Of a DNA stretch of 64,000 nucleotides, positions 34,201 to 54,780 are shown piece after piece (within the stretch, counting starts at the first letter, position 1; each line of letters opens with the position of its first letter). The stretch is from positions 1,527,666 to 1,591,665 of the forward strand of contig NW_017804465.1 of NCBI RefSeq assembly GCF_001625305.1, read 5' to 3'. Position numbers and translations under genes: made by a program. The notes under the pieces are model-generated. The model was not told the origin of the DNA, did not search any database, and saw only the letters and a program-made list of their open reading frames with translations. This stretch comes from Branchiostoma belcheri (taxonomy: Eukaryota; Chordata; Leptocardii; Amphioxiformes; Branchiostomatidae).

Positions 34201-37200
34201 TGTCTTTATTGTAGGTTATTGTATTGTATTGTTAAATCTGTATACAATGTAAATGTTTATGATTATGCATTATGCTTTCTGCCCAATCCTCAATAAACAA
34301 ATGTGAGTAAAAAAAGGTTGTAAAGAAAGATGCTTAGTTTGAATTACGTCATTCACATTCAAATTTTGTTGTCACACTGGCAGTTTTGGGCCCTTCATGC
34401 CTATGTGTACTATACAAAAAAATAAAAATAATGTATTTTTGTTGATTTCAGATGTGGAAAAAGGCTTCACTCTGGCAAAGATGCCCCACTTTTTCTACAA
34501 GGACTTGGAGGAAGGAACAAAAGGATTTTCTCAGGCCAACCTTCTTGGAGAGGGAACGTTTGGCAGAGTCTTCCGCGCAAATGTCTTCAAGACCATCTTT
34601 GCTGTCAAGTGCCTACGTCAGGTACAGTTGATTTTAGTGTTGAATATATTATCATGGTGTTAAATGGCTGAATGGCCATTGATTACTTGAATGTATTCGA
34701 ATTTCTAGCTAGACGTTAATGTTGTGTCCTTGAGACTATGATGGCAGCTTTCCTCACTTCTGTACTTGTACCTTTTCCCATCCTAAAAAGGAATCGAGGA
34801 GAAAGGCTGCTGTCAAAAGAAAAAAATCCAGAAATCACTTTGAGCTCCTTGAAACTTGAACTGATTTATTTGGCAGCTGTATAACATGTACATTATATAC
34901 GCATTACAATTATAATGATCTAATCTAATTGCATCTATTAGGTGGATTGTATAATTAAGGAAAGAGTTTTAATTAAGGTGTACATTGTCGTTATCTCTCC
35001 CAGAATAACGAGGACATCACCCAGGAGCGTAATGGTCGGAAGTTCCAGTTTAATAAACTTGTTTAATTAGCAATTTTTTAATTAATGAATGAGTTCTAAT
35101 TAACGTGTACATCATTGTAATCTTTCCCAGAATAACGAGGACATCACAAAGGAGCGGAATGGGAGGAAGTTTCAGTTTAACGAGCTGGCAAAGCTGATGC
35201 AGTTCCGACATCCGAACTTACTCCCCCTGCACGGCTACTCCGCAGACGGGATGGTTCCCTGCCTGGTCACTGAGTACATGCACAACGGCTCACTGGAGGA
35301 CAGGCTGCAATGCAAGGTTAGCCTTAATCCTAACCCTAATCCTAACCCTAACCCTAACCCTAACCCTCTAACTCTGTCCTGCAACTTGCTATATAATGTA
35401 ACCTGTGGTCACTGAGTACATGCACAATGGATCACTGGAGGACAGGTTGCAATGCAAGGTAGGATAATTTCTTTCAGAAATACAATGAGACAAAAAAGGT
35501 AGGTAGGTAAAGGTAGTCCCATAGCCTTTTTGAGGCTGTAGGGGCAGTGGGTTGTTGATCCACTGTGTCATTGGGTACGGTATTGGAAGGTAGAGCCTAT
35601 CCCTCTCCTTCCACTGCCTTTTACCTCCCCAACCAAAGTCAGGTACCCATCTTTGCACCTAGCGCTCCGGAGTGAGTTGTGTAAAGGGCCTTTCTCACTG
35701 GTACAATATTCAGCCATGCCAGGAGCGCAAGGAATGGAACCTCTAACCTCTCAATCTCATGTACGCTAGCCTAGACACTCAGCTATACAATGCTACCTAC
35801 ATGTATTTACTAAGTTTAAAAACTGCCATGTTTCATAGTAAATGGAACATTCAGCCAACTGTTAATTGAAATTTGGAAACTTCTCTTTCTAGCACATATG
35901 TTAGTGGGAGCAACAATATTATAATCTTTATAAGCCTTTTGAAACCCCCTGCATCTGTGCCCCCAGGACAGAACAGCAGGTCTGAAGTGGGAGCTGAGAA
36001 TGAACATCACCAAAGGTGTGGCCCGAGGACTGCAGTTCCTGCACACGGTCAAGGACCCGCCTCTCATACATGGGGATATCAAGAGGTATCACTCACTATC
36101 CAGGCTTTTATTATTCTGCTGCTAGTGTCCCTGCCAAAGGGGTCAGCAGCAGTCGGCTAGTAGTATGCTGGAGAATAATGCACAGGTCTTTCAGCACTAA
36201 GGACAGACACCGTAGCCTGCAGCCTTTGAAGTATTTATTGAGCAAGGAGCAGATGAAGATATAAAAATTATGTTGTATCCAGTGATAAATTTTCACTGAA
36301 ATTTTTCTAATTCAGTACATACGTTCAAGGCACTGAATGGTATGACACCTGCGCACATCTCACAATACTTCACAACATCTGCTTCTACCCACTCACACAA
36401 CACCCGACACAGTACACAGGGGGGGCTCCAACTACCTAAAGCACGTCTACAGTACAAAAAGAGATCATTTTCATTCTCCGGCACAGTTCTCTGGAACTCC
36501 CTTCCGCCACATGTAAGAAACTCAAAATCTATTAGTACATTTAAGACCAGACTTTCTTCCCTCACCAGTTAATTTGATTTTGGTTGAGTGATTTACAAAC
36601 ATTATGATTTTCCTTACCAGTTAATATGATTTTGTTTGTTTTATGCTTGTGAGATAAGTTCCATTGATATGCAAATTCCTTTCGCTTTAACTTATTTATG
36701 TTTGGTTGGATTCTTTATGTTACCTTATGATTAATTGCACACTTGTATATGGCGATTATTTTCTTCTTATTTATTATTGTATTTTATCCTCAGTTACTTT
36801 GTTTGTATTTTACTATGTTGGGGTTTACCCCCCAGGTATCATTGAAAAACGCCGACAAGGCGATATGTATCACCTGGATAAATAAATGAAATGAAAAATG
36901 AAATGAATATTGGATGGGTCGTCCCTTCTGCAGAATAGTTGTGACGTGTATGGGAGCCCATAATTAACAGAATACGTTTGTTCCTACAAACCTAGGAGGT
37001 AACATAACAGCTCAGATCAACTGTTTTGCCTGCAGTTTGCATCATTTTAGTAAGTTACACAATGTCTGCATTTTCGTTCCAGTTCCAACATCCTTCTCGA
37101 CCGTCACTACGAGGCAAAGATCGGAGACTTCGGGCTGGCGCGTGACGGCCCGGGAGGGAGCCTGAGGAGCTATACGATAATGAAGACGGGAAGCAAGCTC

Positions 37201-40200
37201 ATGGGCACGACTGCGTACATGGCGCCTGAGTACTGCCGGAACAAGGTCCTGTCACGGGAGGTCGACACCTATGCTTTTGGCGTGGTGAGTTGTGATTGGT
37301 TGACATTTTTTGCTAATACTGGTTGTGTTAAAAGTCATAAAGGACCACAGGAAGAATTATAGCAACTTTGTGGATCTAACTATTGATCAAACTTAAAAAG
37401 TCTATAGCATTGCCATACAGAGTTATGATTTTATTATGTTACTTTAATGATTACTGATGAAATAATCTTTTTCTTTAATGTTATAAATAAACATTTTTTA
37501 ATGTTTTCCTCAGGTGGTGTTTGAAATACTGACTGGACAGAAGGCATTTGATGAAACAAGGGGGAAGAACACCAGAGTGCTGGTAGGTTTTTATTTCTTT
37601 GTTTTAGCTTTTGATTGATGTTTCTTACAACTGTAAACATAGATTCTTGTCTTAGCACTCAGTGTGACAGGCTGAATGAAAGTTCTAAACAGAACTATGC
37701 TGCTCCAGATGTTTTACTGGGGGAAGATTGCGTGTGCGAGATGTCGGTTAGCTTGGGGAATGAATCCTATGAATACCATATTGTTGTTTGCCTTTATAAG
37801 TCCCTGTTTGTTTGTTTATTTGATTTTTTGTTTAATGACCTTGTCTACGTCCACAGACCGACCTTGTGATGGAACACATGGAAACCAACGACCCTGACTT
37901 GACCTTGAAGCTTGTGGATAAGAAGACGGGGCGGACATCTTGGCCACGAGAAACAGCGCTGAGTCTGTTTGAAATCGGTCGGCAGTGTACGCTGCACAAG
38001 AGGAAGCAGCGGCCCAAAATGACTGACGTATGTTACTTAAACTTTGTCAGATCTTTCAACTATGGATAGTATGTAGTATGTAATTTAGTGTGTGTGTGTG
38101 TACTCTTATTTTGTTGTTGTCTTTGTTTATTTCTGTTGTTTTGTTCAATAAAATAAATCTCCCATTGAATAATTTGTACATGTATCTTGTTCTACACAGT
38201 CGACATGCTTTACAGATATGTAATAGTTCATGTTCCATGAAAATTAGATATGCGGCATATAGGCATACTATATACTAAATGTAGTACATGGGGGGAACAT
38301 TCAGCACCAAGGACAGACCTGTTTATGCACTAGTTTTTACAGTAGAATGCTGCAATCATTATGGTAGAGTTCAGTAACATGGTCTTTTGTATACAACTGT
38401 TTCACAGTTTGATTTGAGGATTTGTAATATATTCGACTCAATACATGTTGAAGGTGACAATATATACTTATTAGGTGAGTATCTGTCTTGATGCACTAGT
38501 TGTCTGACTCTGGTCGTCTTCTTTTTCCTCAGGTGTTAAGTCGTCTTGAGCAGATGGAGGTGAGGAGGCAGCTGAGTAAGGAGGGAGTCAGCCTCATGTC
38601 TTCTCTATCATCTTCACCAGGTAACTTTTATATCATTCACTGTTTTGTTTCTCCTTTCAATTAGTAAAAGTGATTTCTTTTACTTGGAGTTAACGTGTAT
38701 TATTTCTTTGATATCTTAATATACATTACTTAATATCAAAACATCTTTACACATTGCAACCAAGGCCATTATTAACTAGGGGTAGCTTCCTAGGACTTTT
38801 TTTACACATCTCCCTAGATTTCCTGTGGTAGGGTAAATTACTCTCAGTGTCAAGGGCTTCTTTGCAGGGGTGTCTTCCCTGTAATTTAAATTTCCCTTAT
38901 TTGATTCTTCATCTAAAACTCTTAGTAAATGGAGTAATTTCAAATTGTAAAAAATGTTTTTCTTTTACTACAGATCTTTCCCGGAGAACACGGCAAGAGC
39001 CGCAAGAGAGTGACTCTCCTAGTCTGGCCAGCGGGTCTCCGATTGTAGGTCCCTCCCCACATCTGGCCAATCAGGGGTCCCCGATTCTTGGACCCTCCCC
39101 CAACCTGGCCAATCAGGGGTCACCAATCCTAATCAGACCCTCTCCACATCCGCTGCGTCAGTCATCACACGAGCCAATCGAATCTGACGAGCTGGCTTGG
39201 AGCAAGGAAGACAACAAGACAGCTAACAGAATTGTAAGATTCATGAAAAGCCCTATTATGTACGCAACAACTTTATTGAATAACAAACTACGCGGTAGTC
39301 CAAAGAACATGACAATAATCACGTGTGTAAGAATATGACTTCATAAAGATGAAAAGAATTATCACAATGTAACTGAAAATAAAGTTTTATAAGCATTATA
39401 CAACCTTTAGCAAGTGTATAACATGTATATTGCTTATATGTCATGTCACAACTCAATTCATTGACATAACCAACATAGCTGCTTCTTTGTGACAACTTGA
39501 AACTGTTTTAAGTATATTTTAAAGGGTGCATGTGAATAAACCATTGTCTCTCTCTCTCACAACAAGGTAACTGTTGGCCATTGTGTCAACCAAAATGGTT
39601 TTCAGAGAGAAAAGATCATTTAAAATACACTTAAAATAGGTTCCAGTTGTCACAAAGAAGCAACTATGTCCATTTAGCTGAATTCAATACGTGTTAATAA
39701 ATGATTCTCTCTCTCTTTCTCTCTGAAAACAAGGCAACTGTTGGCCACTGTGTCAACCCAAATGGTGGCCAACTCCCGACAGAGAGAGCAACAAGCCAGC
39801 CCAGCTACCCTTCACAGAGTACTATAAGTACTGACCTGGGGTCAAGCGATGTCGTCAGTCACCAGCAAAACGTGGAAAATCTCGCCGGTCCGCCCGCCCC
39901 AAATAAAGAGGACAACAATCTGCCGATTCCGTCAGGCAAGCAAGATCCGAACACGGCTATGGCTGGCAAAGAGCAGCTGAAGGATGAAGGGCAGGACAAA
40001 GGTGTTTGCCTGTTGTTATTAGCCTTTGTTGATGATGTATAGATAAATTTTAAGATATGCAACAGAAATTGTTTGTATTGACTGTACATGTATGATAATG
40101 CTGTAATTTTGGGGCAATGTAAATAGATATTGAATGATATCCTCAAGAAAACAGATACTGTATATATATACATAATATTATATTCTATTAGACAGTCAGT

Positions 40201-42862
40201 GACGAAAAGTAGCTGATGCTACTTGAAACATCTCACAGTTTTCAAATTCTGTCCAGTTCCCTGAGTAATTGTTTTCTGGAGTATCTCATTACCTGGATGT
40301 CTAACCTTCATTGACGTACATGTATAATATACATCATGATGTAGTTTTAGATCTTTTGATACTTATTTGATGTTTAACATGTTTTCCAAGGTTTGCCAAA
40401 GAAGGATGATCTCCCACCCAACCGACCAGTCGAGGCCTGGATGCCAGACAGCATCGTGAGAAACACAGACGGGGAGGGGGGCAAGTCTGCCACCCAGAAG
40501 ACGCTTCCGCCCAAGGAAGTGTCCAAGATGTCTCCTCCTTCTTCTAGACATCTCGGGGTAAGGAAGCTGAGCCCTTGTGAGTCCGACGACTGTGCATCGA
40601 TGTCCGGACCATCTAGACAGTCACCCGTCGAATTCCACGCGAAGGCAGACACGGAAAATGTGGTGAAGCCACAGGTTAACCAACCGGCCTCCAACATTCC
40701 TGCTGGCAATGCTGCAGTGAAATCGTCAGAAAAGCCTGCTGGCATCACACCGAATAGGGCAGAGAGACAGTCTGCAGGAAGGAATGGTGATTCAGTTCTG
40801 CCAGGTTTGTTTGTTTGTTTCAGGACTCATTCAGGAATTATTGACAATACAACCACTGCTCTTCCTGGAGTCCTCTTACATACATTGTAAAATACAAACA
40901 TTATAGCTACTCAATCGTTTGTGCTTATAAACCTGCATTTCTCCTGGAATCCTTAGTCACAATAACTTAGTGTCACTGAAGAAAGGTATTGGATGCTACT
41001 TGAAAAGTCTGACCATTTCCAAAATCTTATCCAGTTGTTTTTTTGGCATATCTTATTACCGGGATGTCTACATTAAACGTAACTTTTGCACATTTATCCA
41101 GGTGTGACAGGTAGACCAGGTGAGGAGCATCAGAGGCAACACCTTCCAGTTTACCCACCTGGCTACAATCCACCTGACAACAGAGCTTCTGACTACGCCC
41201 AGTTTCCCAACATGGGGAGACACTGGGGCTACCCACAGCACCAGAATCAAGCCTGCGTGTCTCAGAATGGCCAGGCTGCAGCCTTCTACACACCAGAGTC
41301 ACATTTCTACGGAGTGAGTCAACCGTACATGGGCCAGCCTTCGCCTGCCATGGCCCCAACTGAAGTGCCGTACTTGCCGCCTAACTACGTCCCATACGGG
41401 TACCACCCGCAGTACCCACCACAGTACGACGTTCCACCGTCACAGTCTCAAAGAGCTGACATGCACCAAGACCCCTACCCTCAGGTATATACAGCTTTTT
41501 CTTTTATTCACACGGATTTATGAGCATTTGATAGCAAGCACGTATATTGTGCTTTAAGATCCTTTGAACATGAAACATTCAAAATACAGGTTGAAGTAAC
41601 ATCACTAACAAATACAAAATGTATACAAAATGTATAACGAACGTAAGATGAAAATGTCTGGCACACCAATAGACATAATAAAAAAATATAACTTTTAGCA
41701 ACTGTCCAAGATAATTTTATTGGCGTAAAATATGTATAACTGATTGCTTGTATGTCATGTTACAACTCAATACAGCTAAACCAACGTAGCTGCTTCTTTG
41801 TGACAACTGGAAACTGTTTTAAGTGTATTTTAAAGGTGTGCTTAGGCCACACCAATTTAATTTGTTGGTTCTCGGATTTTTTCAGAAAAAATATGAAGCG
41901 ACAGGGCGAAAAAAAATAAAAATAAAAACAGGTCTAGGCATCCTATTATAGCCCCAAATGCTACAATATGAGCCATGAAGTCAACAAAAAAGGCTGGGTT
42001 AAAATTTAAAGTATAAATTTTGAACTTTTAATCAAACCACTGCATTGATAGATGGAAAAAACTGTAACAACTATGAAGAAAAGGAATTTCCTCAACTGTT
42101 GGGGGCAAAATATGAGCATTTTTGAGTTGATTCAGAACCAGAATCTTTTTTTTTTTTTTTTGCAAATCAGAAAAAAATGAAGAGGCGAATCCGAGAACCA
42201 ACAAATTAAATTGGACAGGTGTGGCCTTAACTGTGAATAAACCATTCTTTCTCTTTCTCTCTCTCTCTCAGTACATTGCAGAAGCTCAGAGACTGTACCC
42301 CCACCATCCACCGTCAAGATTCCAGCACGTCTATCCTGCATCGCCGGACTCCAGCTGCTCTAACCAGCAGTCCACAGCCTCTTCCTCCTCTTCCTCCCAG
42401 TCTTCCATCTCCAGAGATGGATCCTCCAGCTGTACAACCTTCACAGACACCAGCAGCGGTCTGTCCAGCGAGACTACGGAAGAACCAAGCTCGTCAGACG
42501 CCGAAACCAGCTCCATGTCCCTTCCCGAAGTTTCATCGTCGTCATCTAGTAACAACCTTAGTCTTCCTCCGTCGGACGAACGTAGCTTCCAGTTTTCACC
42601 AAATGCGGCCCGCGATAGGCTTGTGCAGGACATTGAGGACTATTCTGAGGGTAGAATTGACTCTAAACAGTGCTTCGAGAACGTTCTGGCACCACAAAAC
42701 AACGCCCAAGACGCGGAAGACATGAAGGCGTACATGGAGAGTAGGATTGACTCTGACCAGCCGTCGGAAAATTTGTCTTTGGGTAAACTCTCACTTGGTC
42801 GGTCTGAGAGTGTGAGCAGCAGGGAGCCTACAGAAGATAGCGATGACAGCACCTCTTGTTAG
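31271..42862 (+). CDS. IRAK1: IRAK1-like kinase (death domain, Pro-rich linker, kinase, very long C-terminal tail)
   Basis: Adaptor kinase expected to act in the Myddosome below Toll/IL-1 receptors. Exons: 31271-31433, 31923-32108, 33330-33452, 33801-33974, 34452-34621, 35131-35316, 35967-36085, 37083-37284, 37514-37582, 37857-38027, 38533-38620, 38974-39233, 39734-40001, 40391-40804, 41102-41484, 42272-42862; phases fit, 1188 residues. Death domain about 35-115 (KDLLDPKKHWEDVAGRLDYS). Ser/Pro-rich linker 158-215. Kinase about 240-530 with GEGTFGRV, Lys268, catalytic HGDIKSSN (Asp371; IRAK1 also has HGD rather than HRD), DFG 389-391, MAPE 420-423. The gatekeeper position is Thr319, where IRAK kinases normally have Tyr. 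The tail (about 650 residues) is Ser/Pro/Gln-rich with PxExx(acidic/aromatic) motifs PIESDE, PCESDD, PTEVPY and PTEDSD. The ATG at 31271 is preferred over the open frame from 31187 because of context and death-domain spacing. Confidence 0.93.
31544..31725. mobile_element. Palindromic MITE, shorter relative of 30693-30951
   Basis: Begins TAGCCTGGGTGCAAGACTTT, contains TAAAATTTCCTTGGGGACATG and CCCTGGAGCCGAGGA, ends CAGTCTGGCAACCAGACTA. Lies in intron 1 of the IRAK1-like gene. Confidence 0.75.
31750..31884. mobile_element. MITE with AATCTCCAAGCAGATC ends
   Basis: Perfect 16-base inverted ends, AATCTCCAAGCAGATC (31750-31765) and GATCTGCTTGGAGATT (31869-31884), around GTGGCAAGGCAGTATC and TGGCCAGAGGAGTGCCC. 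It sits about 40 bases before the exon 2 acceptor of the IRAK1-like gene. Confidence 0.82.
35004..35054 (+). repeat. Decoy copy of the IRAK exon 6 start with acceptor
   Basis: TCTCTCCCAG then 51 bases coding NNEDITQERNGRKFQFN, against NNEDITKERNGRKFQFN at the true exon (35131). The unit of about 127 bases includes intron sequence. The copied frame reads NKLV and stops at TAA. Confidence 0.9.
35326..35370. repeat. Interstitial telomere-like repeat
   Basis: CCTAATCCTAACCCTAACCC repeats begin about 10 bases after the donor of IRAK exon 6 and end just before the copy of that exon's 3' end at 35403. CCCTAA is the TTAGGG-type telomere unit. Confidence 0.85.
35403..35458 (+). repeat. Duplicate of the IRAK exon 6 3' end plus donor
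   Basis: GTCACTGAGTACATGCACAA and TGGATCACTGGAGGACAGGT repeat the codons for VTEYMHNGSLEDRLQCK with silent changes only, followed by GTAGGA. The copy therefore also carries the unusual Thr gatekeeper codon. Confidence 0.9.
35500..35790 (+). repeat. SINE-like repeat in IRAK intron 6
   Basis: CATAGCCTTTTTGAGGCTGT, GGGGCAGTGGGTTGTT, ACGGTATTGGAAGG and TTTTACCTCCCCAACCAAAG are shared with 51925-52150 in a DLD intron. The 3' part (GGAATGGAACCTCTAACCTC) is like a reverse-oriented tRNA-type B box region, but weak. Confidence 0.65.
36300..36900 (+). mobile_element. LINE 3' fragment (end of reverse transcriptase ORF and tail)
   Basis: An open frame to 36572 reads FKALNGMTPAHISQYF, HNTRHSTQ, LPKARLQYKKRSFSFSG, VLWNSLPPHVRNSKS and ISTFKTRL. 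This is the characteristic C-terminus of non-LTR reverse transcriptase proteins (CR1/L2-like arrangement). It is followed by AT-rich 3' sequence ending in AAATAAATGAAATGAAAAAT. 5'-truncated; inserted in IRAK intron 7. Confidence 0.8.
39567..39600 (+). repeat. Decoy copy of the IRAK exon 13 start with acceptor
   Basis: CTCTCACAACAAG followed by GTAACTGTTGGCCATTGTGT and CAACCAAAATGG repeats exon 13's start (39734), coding VTVGHCVNQNG. It then reads to TAA. The upstream intron block (GCTGCTTCTTTGTGACAACT...TTTTAAGT) is duplicated too, and again at about 41790 before exon 16. Confidence 0.85.
41844..42227. mobile_element. Fold-back element, AGGCCACACCAATTTAATTT family, copy 2
   Basis: Left end AGGCCACACCAATTTAATTT with GTTGGTTCTCGGATT, right end AATCCGAGAACCAACAAATT to GGTGTGGCCT. 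The interior (GAAAAAATATGAAGCGACAG, CCTATTATAGCCCCAA) recurs without these ends at about 47262-47480 in DLD intron 14. In IRAK intron 15. Confidence 0.83.
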
Positions 42863-42947
42863 CGCTAAAGTTCTTCTGTATTCAACTTGGTAGAAGTTAT
42901 AATTACAGAACAGGTTCGGACTATGAACAGCAATTTCCAACACAAGC

Positions 42948-43231
42948 AAATTTCTCTTTGGGTAAACTTTCGCTGGGTCGTTCTGAGAGTGTGAGCAGCA
43001 GGGAGCCTACAGAGGACAGCGATGACAGCACCTCGTGTTAGTGGAAGTCATTATGAAACAGGTTTGAACTAGAATACATGAAAGCATACTTGGACAGTAG
43101 AATAGACTCTGAGCAGTAATTTCCAGCAGAAGCAAATTACTTTTTGGGTAAACTGTCGCTGCGTGGGTCGTTCTGAGTCTGTAAGCAGCAGGGAGCCTAC
43201 AGAGGACAGTGATGACAGCACCTCCTGTTAG
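42948..43231 (+). repeat. Two copies of the IRAK terminal coding end in the 3' UTR
   Basis: The last ~85 bases of the reading frame (LSLGKLSLGRSESVSSREP then TEDSDDSTSC and stop) are repeated at 42953-43041 and 43138-43231, each ending in its own TAG. The second has a small insertion that shifts the frame early on. Each copy contains the PTEDSD motif. The linker between copies (GAACAGGTTCGGACT...) is repeated as well. Confidence 0.9.
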
Positions 43232-43241
43232 TTTGAAAGTC

Positions 43242-45556
43242 CATGAGTGTGTTCTTGGTAGAAGCTATTACAGAACAGGTTCGAACTGTAATTTCCTAGT
43301 ACACATTGCAAGCAATTGGACTTGCCCAAATTTTTAACAGTTTTTACCAGCACTTCTTCTGTTTATTGATAGCGGTTCTACAATATGTGTATGCTGTATT
43401 TGGTACCTGTAAAAAGGTAGATAATGATAATACATGTATATTATAATATGTGACTGTATACTACAACAGGGTATGAAATAATTTCTTGTTGGGTTGTGCC
43501 TCTACAGATTGGACGTAAGGGGTTGTATCGCCTAGATAGAAGAAAAAAAAACATTGTACTTTTATTTTTATTAAGAGTTTCCTTTTGATTTGAATGTTGG
43601 CCAATAGCTGGTTGCCATGTTATCTTTAAGCAAGAATCATATTTGTACAACTGTTACAGCTTTAGATAGCTGTAGTATTAAGTACAGAAAAAAGAGTGTT
43701 CATGTATAATTATTATATGATATATTAATCCGGGACTGCTACCAGTATATGTATCTGTAAGATAGGTGGTTTTGCATCGTATACTATAGTATAGAATGGT
43801 CAGTATATGACTGGCTTTTATACAGTCGTGTATTTTGTAATTATAGTAATATTAGTACCAGCAGTTACTGTAACTGTTACAGTTCGTGGTATCTTATACA
43901 ATTTGGAAAATGAATGTAGGCAACAGTGCCTCTAAACTTGGATGTGGAATCCATGGATGAATATATGAGTTATGATATTTTCTACATTGAAGGCTAGCAG
44001 GTTCTAGCCGAAAGAGCGGTCTTTATAGCGATATTAATTGATAAAGGCAAATGAAATGAGCTTGTGCATGGGATGTTGAGGCTGCTTTGCAAGGAAGAAA
44101 AGGGTTAACTGTATGAAACAATATATTAGATGATTTATAGATGTCATAGTCAGTATACAATGCATATTGTTTGCTTTGACAGTAGGATAATGCAGTGCCA
44201 TAATATTTGGGTGAATGTGAATGCATGTAGGATAATCATGATCTTTTATATCGTCTCATTCCAATGTTTTATGTTTTTCTAATTTCAAATGAAGACTATA
44301 AATGCTGCATGTCAAATTTAAAATGTACCGGGGTAAACAAACCCTTTTTCTGTGGAAGGGATGTTCTATCTTTGTTGGAAACTGTAGTTTACCTGTTGGG
44401 ACTGAATTCATATAGGCAAGGACAGAATGAATTCAAAAGTGACTGCTGATGTTTGGTATGTTAAAACTATATATTACGATATATATAGCTACTTCTGCCT
44501 CATTCCAAGTAAACTATAATAGTTCCAATTGTTAAATGTGTCAGCATTTGTTCTTAGGACTTATCATTTCATTTTCTTTTTTTTCCACGCACTTGCACTA
44601 GAAAGAAAGATAATATATGAATTCAAGATCTCCAGAAAACCATTCAGATCAAAAGTATATTATTTTCAACCTCTTGTAACTACTTTTATTTACTGAATTC
44701 TCCACAACGTGTCAGACAAGTCTACAGCAACATTATTTTTCGTGAGTCGATTTTTTCTTATTTTTGTATAGAATTACAAGAGATATTTTTCCGAGACATT
44801 GAAAAATACAACAGAATTAACATTCATAGTTACTCCTTCAACTGAACCAACATAATTATATATTGAAAGTTGATGTGCTTTGATTCAAAATTAAAATTAG
44901 GCAGAAACTAGAAACCAGACAGCTATGATATATATACAAATGTATATATATATATATATATTATAATACTAGAGCTAACTTTATTTCTGCATATGCATGT
45001 ACAATTCCAAAATCGGGCCTGGGGAAAATCCAAGATCTCAAAAACGTATTTCCAAAAAATTAGTACGTGTGACTTACACACACAGATAAGGTCATAACAG
45101 ACTGAGGTTTTATTTTGTGTAAATCTTCAATCTCTGTAATTCCTAAAACATGTCCTATAATTACATGTGGAGCAACACCAGACTTTTTGTCACCCAATGC
45201 CACTCACAAATGATCAACATCCCAGTTTTATGCACCTAAAGTAGCACAACAGAAGAACATACTGAGTCAAACACGGCTTTTTCATGGTTTTCGTAGGATG
45301 AATTGTTAAATGTTGCAGACGATATCTTTCCCGGTACAGCATGTAATCCTTAAAGATTACTTTAGAAGAGATGTTCTGCCAAAGTGCTATGAACAATACT
45401 GGTACAGTTACAAGTTTCGTGCACAGTACATTCTGCTGAAATGCTACCTAAATTCATGTACATGCACCTAAAGAATACCACGTAAATAAATTGTCTGTAA
45501 CACACGGAGTAATTTACAATATTCCCATATTTGTTTCAGTGTGGACAGGATTACAT
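43242..45556. other. 3' UTR and intergenic region between IRAK1-like gene and DLD (convergent)
   Basis: AT-rich, no exon recognised. For DLD (minus strand) poly(A) signals are possible at about 44686-44691, 44990-44995 and 45112 (TTTATT on the plus strand). Includes a short (TA)n at about 44940-44965. Confidence 0.45.
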
Positions 45557-54411
<8,855 letters not shown>

Positions 54412-54432
54412 CTTGCGCCTGGCTCCGAATCC

Positions 54433-54442
54433 AAGATGGCGG
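54433..54442 (+). promoter_or_regulatory. YY1-like motif in the DLD 5' leader
   Basis: AAGATGGCGG lies 22-31 bases upstream of the DLD start codon, on the strand opposite to the gene. AANATGGCGG is the YY1 core, common just downstream of the start sites of mitochondrial genes. It could alternatively be the start of an antisense transcript. Confidence 0.45.
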
Positions 54443-54519
54443 AAGGTGAACCGCTGCGCACGCGTAGTGACCCTGCGATCACCTGTCGTGCCGGATCTAT
54501 CCGCATGGTGGCGCTGATG

Positions 54520-54550
54520 TACAGTGTGTGTGTGTGTGTGTGTGTGTGTG
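54520..54550. repeat. (GT)n microsatellite
   Basis: About 30 bases of GT immediately upstream of the DLD leader. It explains the Thr/His-repeat open frame seen on the minus strand. Confidence 0.95.
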
Positions 54551-54573
54551 GAATCTTGTTTCAGTACCAAGGT

Positions 54574-54772
54574 TAGCCTCCATAGCATGCCAAAAACTGG
54601 GGACTTGGGGGGTCTTCAGGGTCTTTGGGAGCTTTTATGTGCTATTTTCTGATTGCATATGGACAACATAGCCGGCCTGGTTGAATTAACCCCCGTTTTT
54701 AGAACTGGGCTAATCAGAAAACAGCTGAAGACCACCAAACCCCCGGTTCTATAAGCCTGCTACGGAGGCTAC
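54574..54772. mobile_element. hAT-like MITE, copy 2
   Basis: Same family as 13241-13443 (TAGCCTCCATAGCATGCCAA... ...CGGAGGCTA), about 200 bases, with ACCAAGGT on both sides (54566-54573 and 54773-54780) as target duplication. Confidence 0.85.
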
Positions 54773-54780
54773 ACCAAGGT

